From Lachnoclostridium phytofermentans (lineage in GTDB: Bacteria; Bacillota; Clostridia; Lachnospirales; Lachnospiraceae), in assembly GCA_003526525.1 (NCBI GenBank), contig DPVV01000253.1:1559-10700 (forward strand): a stretch of 9,142 nt of DNA, read 5' to 3'. The translations under genes and the position numbers were made by a program. The notes beneath the pieces are model-generated. The model was not told the DNA's origin and did no database searches. It saw only the letters and a program-made list of their open reading frames with translations. The first letter of the stretch is position 1. The number at the start of each line of letters is the position of its first letter. This document shows positions 4,837-9,142 of the stretch, piece after piece.

Positions 4837-7800
4837 CTAAAATATTCCCTTAACTAAAATCGTCTTTATTTCATACGGTTTCACTTCTAAAACGATATCC
4901 GAATCGAAATGATTATCTTCCATCGGTCTTTCTCGTAAATCAGCCTCAACCCATTCTGTTACTTTAAAACCAGTCTGTAACTTAACTATATTCTTTGAGC
5001 CACTATAATCATGGAAGCGTACGACTAAGTACTCTTTATCCTCTGACTGTTTCATTGCATCAATCGCAATGTACTCATTATCGATGGAGACAAAGCTATA
5101 ATTATCAGGAAGAACACATTCGCCAGCAATCGCTTCTAGTTTTTGATTGAGTGCAAATGCTTCCTTCTCCGTTTCTCCTTTCACAAAATCACCTTTATGA
5201 GGCAATAAAGAGTAGGTGAAAGAATGCTCGCCTTGGTCTTGTAAATAATCCGGATGCATCGCTGTCTTAATCAAAGTTAATCGAAGCAAATGATCCTTTA
5301 CATCATGACCATACTTACAATTATTCAGTAAACTTACACCATAATTGTATTCGGACAAATCAACCCATTTATGAGCTACGGTCTCAAACTTTGCTTGATC
5401 CCAACTGGTATTCCAATGATTTGGTCGTTTTACATTACCATATTGGATATCATAGGTTGCATAGGTAGATCTTATATCAACTGGGAAGGCTACCTTTAGT
5501 AATTGACGTTTTTCATGATAATCCACGTAGGTTTCAAAATCGATTCTTCTGCTATACGCATACACAATCATATCTTGCTTGATCACAGAACTCATATACT
5601 TCCATTGGAATGAGAATACAGCTCTAAGTGTTCCTATTTCCTTTACCTCAAAGTGTTCCAGGTCGCTTACTTCTCTCATCTTTTCCCGATAGAAAATATC
5701 TATATCCCAGGCATCATTATCCATAGGTTTATCTTCAAAAACTTGAAGAACATTTGCTTTTTCTCCTGGAGCAATTACCTGTCGTTTATTTTCTTTGTCA
5801 TAGATTGCTATAATCTGACCGTCTTCGTTTAACTGAATCGAGTAGAAAGGTGTCTCAATACAATGATTAGAATACTCAAAAGGAAGTATTTCATTTTCTC
5901 TAGCAGCCTCTATAAACCTTACTTTCGCAAATCCCATCGGTGCTACATTTTGCAGATAAACAATCCAGCTATCAGGACCCAATTGAGCTTTTAAGTTTTC
6001 ACCCTTTTCGTTTACAAAATAGCCCTTCCTGCCATCGTATGGTATTTCAACACAATCGTTTCTTAACCAGCTTGAGTTATTTCGTATTGTATAAGTATCC
6101 TTTGATTCACGAACAAGAAGTTGTAATGCTTCTTCTTTCACTTGATTCGCAATCGATTCTGCTTGCTTATAATCAATAACACAATCATCATATACTTCTT
6201 TAATCGAAGATCCAGGAATAATATCATGGAATTGGTTGGTTAATAGAATTTTCCAACCATTTGTTAAGTCTTCCTGTTTTGCTGTGTGTACATCACCTGA
6301 TAACATAGCTGTCATTACGGACAGCCACTCCGTCTCACGATATAAGAATTCCATTTTCCGATTCATTTTCTTATTATAAGCATGACTAGTGAAGGTACCA
6401 CGATGATATTCCATATATAGCTCCCCATCCCAAGTATGAACATATTGGTCTGAGCTTTTGACTGTTTTCTTTAATGTATTAAAATAGTCTTTTGCAGTAC
6501 TAGTTTCTAGGTTTGGTAATCCCGGTATCTTATCAATTCTTCTTCTTTGTTCCAGCATATCACGATTTACACCGCCACCGCCATCTCCATATCCATAGGC
6601 GATTAAAATATCCTTATTGAGATCCTTATCCTTATAAGCATCCCAAGAACCTTTTACTGTTTTTGGTGTTAGCTTACCGTTATAGGTATAAAACCAGGAC
6701 CCTGGTTCACTCCATGGGTCAGGTGTAGTAATAAAATGTGTCAGAACTTCACTTCCATCAATTCCGCGCCAATAAAACGTATCATGAGGCATACGATTAT
6801 ATTGATTCCAGCTTATTTTCGTTGTCATGAACATATCAATACCGGACTTTTTAAGAATTTGAGGTAGTGCCCAGGAATATCCGAATACATCTGGTAACCA
6901 TAGATATTCCACATCCTTACCGAATTCCTCTTTAATAAATTTACTACCAAGAAGAATTTGTCTTGTTAAGGATTCTCCGCTTGTTAAGTTACAATCCGCC
7001 TCCACCCACATGGCGCCATCAACTTCCCATTGACCTTCTGCAATTCGTTTCTTAATTCCATCGTATATTTCAGGATAGTCATTTTTGATATATTCGTATA
7101 GTTGCGGCTGCGTTTGCAGGAATATGTAATCCGGATACTCTTCCATCAATCTTAAAACAGTAGAAAAGGAACGAGCACATTTTTCTCTTGTATGCTTTAG
7201 TCTCCATAACCATGCCACATCAATATGGGTATGTCCTATGCATTTGACATTGACAAGAGAGTTCTTATCCATAGCATCGATCTTCTCATTAAGATAATCA
7301 TCTGCTTCGTGAACCGATTGGTAAAACGCTTCACTATTTGGATAAGACCAGTCAATTAATTTAAAGGCATTATCTAAATGAATTTTTAATTCGCTGCGAA
7401 TGGCATTATTCTCATCAAGATTTTTTAAAGTATCCAGTATCATCAATGATAAATAATATAAATCGTCTGTTTTCTCATCTAAATATGCCAAGTCAGCACG
7501 ATTTAATTTGTGCTCCTGTGCATGCTGAACTCCTCCGCCTTCAAGTCCTGACCACAAACGAAAGGTGAAGCAGACTTTCTTACCAACCAATTCTTCCTTC
7601 AAAAATACTTCTTTATGATTTACATCAACTCCCTGATAGGGTTGCTCATTTAGGTATAATAGTGATTCAAAACCAGAATTGTTACCAGCTCCGGTATTTC
7701 CGAAATCAAATATACCTACCACTCTTTTTTTGTCCCAATCAGCAGGTACAATAACCACCTTATGTAACCAAAGATAACAATCGCGGCCGGACCAGGTTTC

Positions 7801-7968
7801 ACCGACCTTCATTGTCTTAAAATCGCCAAAGGTTGTTGGTACCTCTGGTCTTACTAATTTCTCGACATCCTCTTTTACATATAACTCATCAAATGATATC
7901 ACATCTCTATATCGATAATTGCTTAATTCATCAATTCTTCTTTCCAATTTCCGCTCTGTATAAAACAT
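4837..7968 (-). CDS. GH38 alpha-mannosidase, cytosolic MAN2C1-like type
   Basis: This is a retaining, zinc-dependent exo-alpha-mannosidase that removes mannose from mannosides and mannan- or N-glycan-derived oligosaccharides. From the chosen start it has 1043 residues, the size of the cytosolic MAN2C1/bacterial group, with no signal peptide. An N-terminal domain covers roughly residues 50-235. The GH38 catalytic domain begins with VKCIGHTHIDVAWLWRLKHT. His248 and Asp250 in HTHID, the nucleophile Asp360 in LWLPDVFGYS and His581 in NQFHDIIPGSS correspond to the zinc site of the family. A helical middle domain and a long beta-sandwich region (about 630-1043) follow. The start at 7968 is fixed by a full AGGAGG (7973-7978) four bases upstream. 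The in-frame ATG at 7992 lies inside an inverted repeat and would place this Shine-Dalgarno within the gene. It lies downstream of a GH125 mannosidase, so the two probably act on the same imported mannan or glycan fragments. It has its own promoter. Confidence 0.95.
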   Translation of the reverse strand: MFYTERKLERRIDELSNYRYRDVISFDELYVKEDVEKLVRPEVPTTFGDFKTMKVGETWSGRDCYLWLHKVVIVPADWDKKRVVGIFDFGNTGAGNNSGFESLLYLNEQPYQGVDVNHKEVFLKEELVGKKVCFTFRLWSGLEGGGVQHAQEHKLNRADLAYLDEKTDDLYYLSLMILDTLKNLDENNAIRSELKIHLDNAFKLIDWSYPNSEAFYQSVHEADDYLNEKIDAMDKNSLVNVKCIGHTHIDVAWLWRLKHTREKCARSFSTVLRLMEEYPDYIFLQTQPQLYEYIKNDYPEIYDGIKKRIAEGQWEVDGAMWVEADCNLTSGESLTRQILLGSKFIKEEFGKDVEYLWLPDVFGYSWALPQILKKSGIDMFMTTKISWNQYNRMPHDTFYWRGIDGSEVLTHFITTPDPWSEPGSWFYTYNGKLTPKTVKGSWDAYKDKDLNKDILIAYGYGDGGGGVNRDMLEQRRRIDKIPGLPNLETSTAKDYFNTLKKTVKSSDQYVHTWDGELYMEYHRGTFTSHAYNKKMNRKMEFLYRETEWLSVMTAMLSGDVHTAKQEDLTNGWKILLTNQFHDIIPGSSIKEVYDDCVIDYKQAESIANQVKEEALQLLVRESKDTYTIRNNSSWLRNDCVEIPYDGRKGYFVNEKGENLKAQLGPDSWIVYLQNVAPMGFAKVRFIEAARENEILPFEYSNHCIETPFYSIQLNEDGQIIAIYDKENKRQVIAPGEKANVLQVFEDKPMDNDAWDIDIFYREKMREVSDLEHFEVKEIGTLRAVFSFQWKYMSSVIKQDMIVYAYSRRIDFETYVDYHEKRQLLKVAFPVDIRSTYATYDIQYGNVKRPNHWNTSWDQAKFETVAHKWVDLSEYNYGVSLLNNCKYGHDVKDHLLRLTLIKTAMHPDYLQDQGEHSFTYSLLPHKGDFVKGETEKEAFALNQKLEAIAGECVLPDNYSFVSIDNEYIAIDAMKQSEDKEYLVVRFHDYSGSKNIVKLQTGFKVTEWVEADLRERPMEDNHFDSDIVLEVKPYEIKTILVKGIF

Positions 7969-7981
7969 GTGTCCTCCTATG

Positions 7982-8002
7982 AAATGTTTCATCGAAACAT
8001 TT
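7982..8002. promoter_or_regulatory. Perfect 9-bp inverted repeat in the mannosidase leader, candidate operator
   Basis: AAATGTTTC (7982-7990) and GAAACATTT (7994-8002) are perfect reverse complements around three bases. The site begins about eight bases downstream of the expected transcription start and ends three bases before AGGAGG. It could be a repressor operator, or an RNA hairpin that affects access to the ribosome site. It resembles a CcpA cre site only loosely (TG is three rather than four bases from the central CG). Confidence 0.55.
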
Positions 8003-8016
8003 TTATACTTAATAAA

Positions 8017-8045
8017 ATAGTAATTTTCTTTTCCTAGTCTTTCAA
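8017..8045 (-). promoter_or_regulatory. Sigma-A type promoter of the GH38 mannosidase gene
   Basis: TTGAAA (8040-8045) and TACTAT (8017-8022) are spaced by exactly 17 bases on the minus strand. Transcription should start near 8010, giving a leader of about 42 bases. No terminator is visible between the GH125 stop and this promoter, so read-through from upstream is also possible. Confidence 0.65.
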
Positions 8046-8052
8046 CTTAATA

Positions 8053-8085
8053 AATTCTAGATTTTATGAAATAATTCTAGATTTT
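8053..8085. repeat. 13-base direct repeat AATTCTAGATTTT upstream of the mannosidase promoter
   Basis: Two identical copies lie at 8053-8065 and 8073-8085, with starts exactly 20 bases apart, about two helical turns. They occupy roughly -43 to -75 relative to the predicted start, right next to the -35 box. Tandem same-face sites of this kind are typical of AraC-type activators and similar proteins. The distal copy touches the last base of the GH125 stop codon. Confidence 0.55.
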
Positions 8086-9142
8086 CAAAATCCTGCTTTT
8101 ATACCACAATAATCCAGAACTAATTCAGCAAAAAGTGAGTTCGCCCATGCAAACCATTCTCTGGTGTATATTGCGGCATCATCCGCATAAATTCCTTCAT
8201 GCATCAACAAATCTTCACCTAATGTATTCATAATTCGGTTTATACACTGAAGCTTATCTTCTGCTTTCTCGCTCGTTAAACCTTCCATTGCAACCGCTAT
8301 ATGCCAGACATAGTTTGATAGAGTATGAGCACTTCCTATTCCTGATAACATCTTACCTTCAAAGTAATAAGGGTTTGCATGACTTAATATAAATCGCCTT
8401 GTATTATTAGCAACCTCTTCTTCCTTTCCCACATATCCGATATAAGGAATCGATAGTAAACTTGGTACATTTGCATCATCCATTAAATTATACTGTCCAT
8501 AACCATCTGTTTCATATGCATAGATGCGGCCAAATTCTTCTGTATTCACTATACCGTAATGTTCAATTCCGTCCCCGATTTCTTTTCTTAACAAGAGCGC
8601 TTCTTTTGCTATGCTGTCATCTTCTAGAACCTCTGTTGCAATCTCTTCCACATAGTTTAGTACAACAGTAGCGAACATGTTTGATGGAATTAAATAGCCA
8701 TAGGTACAAGCATCATCACTTGGCCGAAAGCCTGACCAAGTCAATCCGATCTTAGACTTTACTAACGCCCCTTTTCCTTCTCTCGATAACGTATCCTTAA
8801 AAAAGGTGTTTTTTCGAATAAAATGGTACTGAGAGTTCTCCTCGTGATTTTGTTCCAGCTTCCATGTATGCATAATCACTTTAATGGCATTCTTAAAATT
8901 TTTATCGAAGTGACTGGTATCACCTGTCGTTTTCCAATATAACCACGCTAACTGTATTGGAAAGCATAAAGAATCAATCTCATATTTTCGTTCCCATACC
9001 CAAGGTCCCATGCCGCATTCATCCTGTTCCCAGCAATGTCCATTGGCACTTTCGTTAAAGGCATTTGCATAAGGATCTAACCGTATGTATTTAAATTGCC
9101 TATGAATTAGCCCTTTTATCATCTGAGCTATCGCTAAATCTT
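8085..9142 (-). CDS. GH125 exo-alpha-1,6-mannosidase (5' end outside the window)
   Basis: This is a metal-independent, inverting exo-alpha-1,6-mannosidase of family GH125 (formerly DUF1237), known from Clostridium perfringens and Streptococcus pneumoniae. About 350 C-terminal residues are visible. The frame is open to the edge (DLAIAQ precedes the ATG at 9122), and the missing N-terminal part should be about 70-90 residues by comparison with the usual length of about 430. Conserved stretches include QMIKGLIHRQ, IRLDPYANAFNE, ERKYEIDSLCFPIQLAWLYWK, TWSGFRPSDDACTYGYLIPSNMFA, the DDANVPSLLSIPYIGY segment and the C-terminal TREWFAWANSLFAEL. The acidic residues in RPSDDAC and REWFAWAN are plausible catalytic residues, but I could not map them onto the published numbering. 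The (alpha/alpha)6 fold is expected. No signal peptide can be judged because the N-terminus is missing. The GH38 gene follows 116 bases later, suggesting joint degradation of branched mannose glycans. Confidence 0.93.
   Translation of the reverse strand, partial: DLAIAQMIKGLIHRQFKYIRLDPYANAFNESANGHCWEQDECGMGPWVWERKYEIDSLCFPIQLAWLYWKTTGDTSHFDKNFKNAIKVIMHTWKLEQNHEENSQYHFIRKNTFFKDTLSREGKGALVKSKIGLTWSGFRPSDDACTYGYLIPSNMFATVVLNYVEEIATEVLEDDSIAKEALLLRKEIGDGIEHYGIVNTEEFGRIYAYETDGYGQYNLMDDANVPSLLSIPYIGYVGKEEEVANNTRRFILSHANPYYFEGKMLSGIGSAHTLSNYVWHIAVAMEGLTSEKAEDKLQCINRIMNTLGEDLLMHEGIYADDAAIYTREWFAWANSLFAELVLDYCGIKAGF

Noticed and set aside
7982..8002. CcpA cre site
   Set aside because: The spacing from TG to the central CG and the missing A residues do not fit the cre consensus; it is kept only as a generic inverted repeat.

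Overview
The window looks like chromosome of a low-GC Gram-positive anaerobe, most likely a Clostridium/Lachnospiraceae-type Firmicute. The basis is AT-rich intergenic DNA, purine-rich Shine-Dalgarno sites (AGGAGG, AAAGGAG), sigma-A type promoters and the gene families present; the species is an inference. All seven genes lie on the minus strand, so the biological order runs from high to low coordinates.

Left block in gene order (9142 to about 4786), alpha-mannoside breakdown. A GH125 exo-alpha-1,6-mannosidase, cut off at its 5' end by the window edge, is followed by a large cytosolic MAN2C1-type GH38 alpha-mannosidase. The 117-base gap between them holds a good promoter. A 13-base direct repeat with a 20-base period lies just upstream of its -35 box. 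A perfect 9-bp inverted repeat lies just downstream of the expected transcription start. This looks like dual activator/repressor control. A two-part hairpin with a short T run closes the block.

Middle block (about 4782 to 3410). A YheO/DauR-type PAS plus HTH regulator has its own strong promoter, with a perfect TGTGCA/TGCACA dyad at the expected start point. It is followed by a 158-residue protein that I do not recognise. The two-gene unit ends at a convincing intrinsic terminator.

Right block (about 3239 to 1), 2,3-diaminopropionate catabolism. A near-consensus promoter (TTGACT, 17 bases, TATAAT) drives ridA, followed by diaminopropionate ammonia-lyase (dpaL/ygeX) and the M20 hydrolase ygeY. 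The logic is coherent. YgeY may release an amino acid from a blocked precursor. DpaL splits diaminopropionate to pyruvate and two ammonia through a 2-aminoacrylate stage. RidA clears reactive enamine/imine leaking from PLP enzymes. The gaps inside this block are unusually rich in inverted repeats: one palindrome after ridA shares a GTGC/GCAC core with the regulator's promoter dyad, and three tandem hairpins separate dpaL from ygeY. The extreme edge carries a strong GC-rich hairpin. It is either the operon terminator or the right end of an IS200/IS605-type element lying outside the window.

No tRNA, rRNA, CRISPR array or intact transposase is visible.
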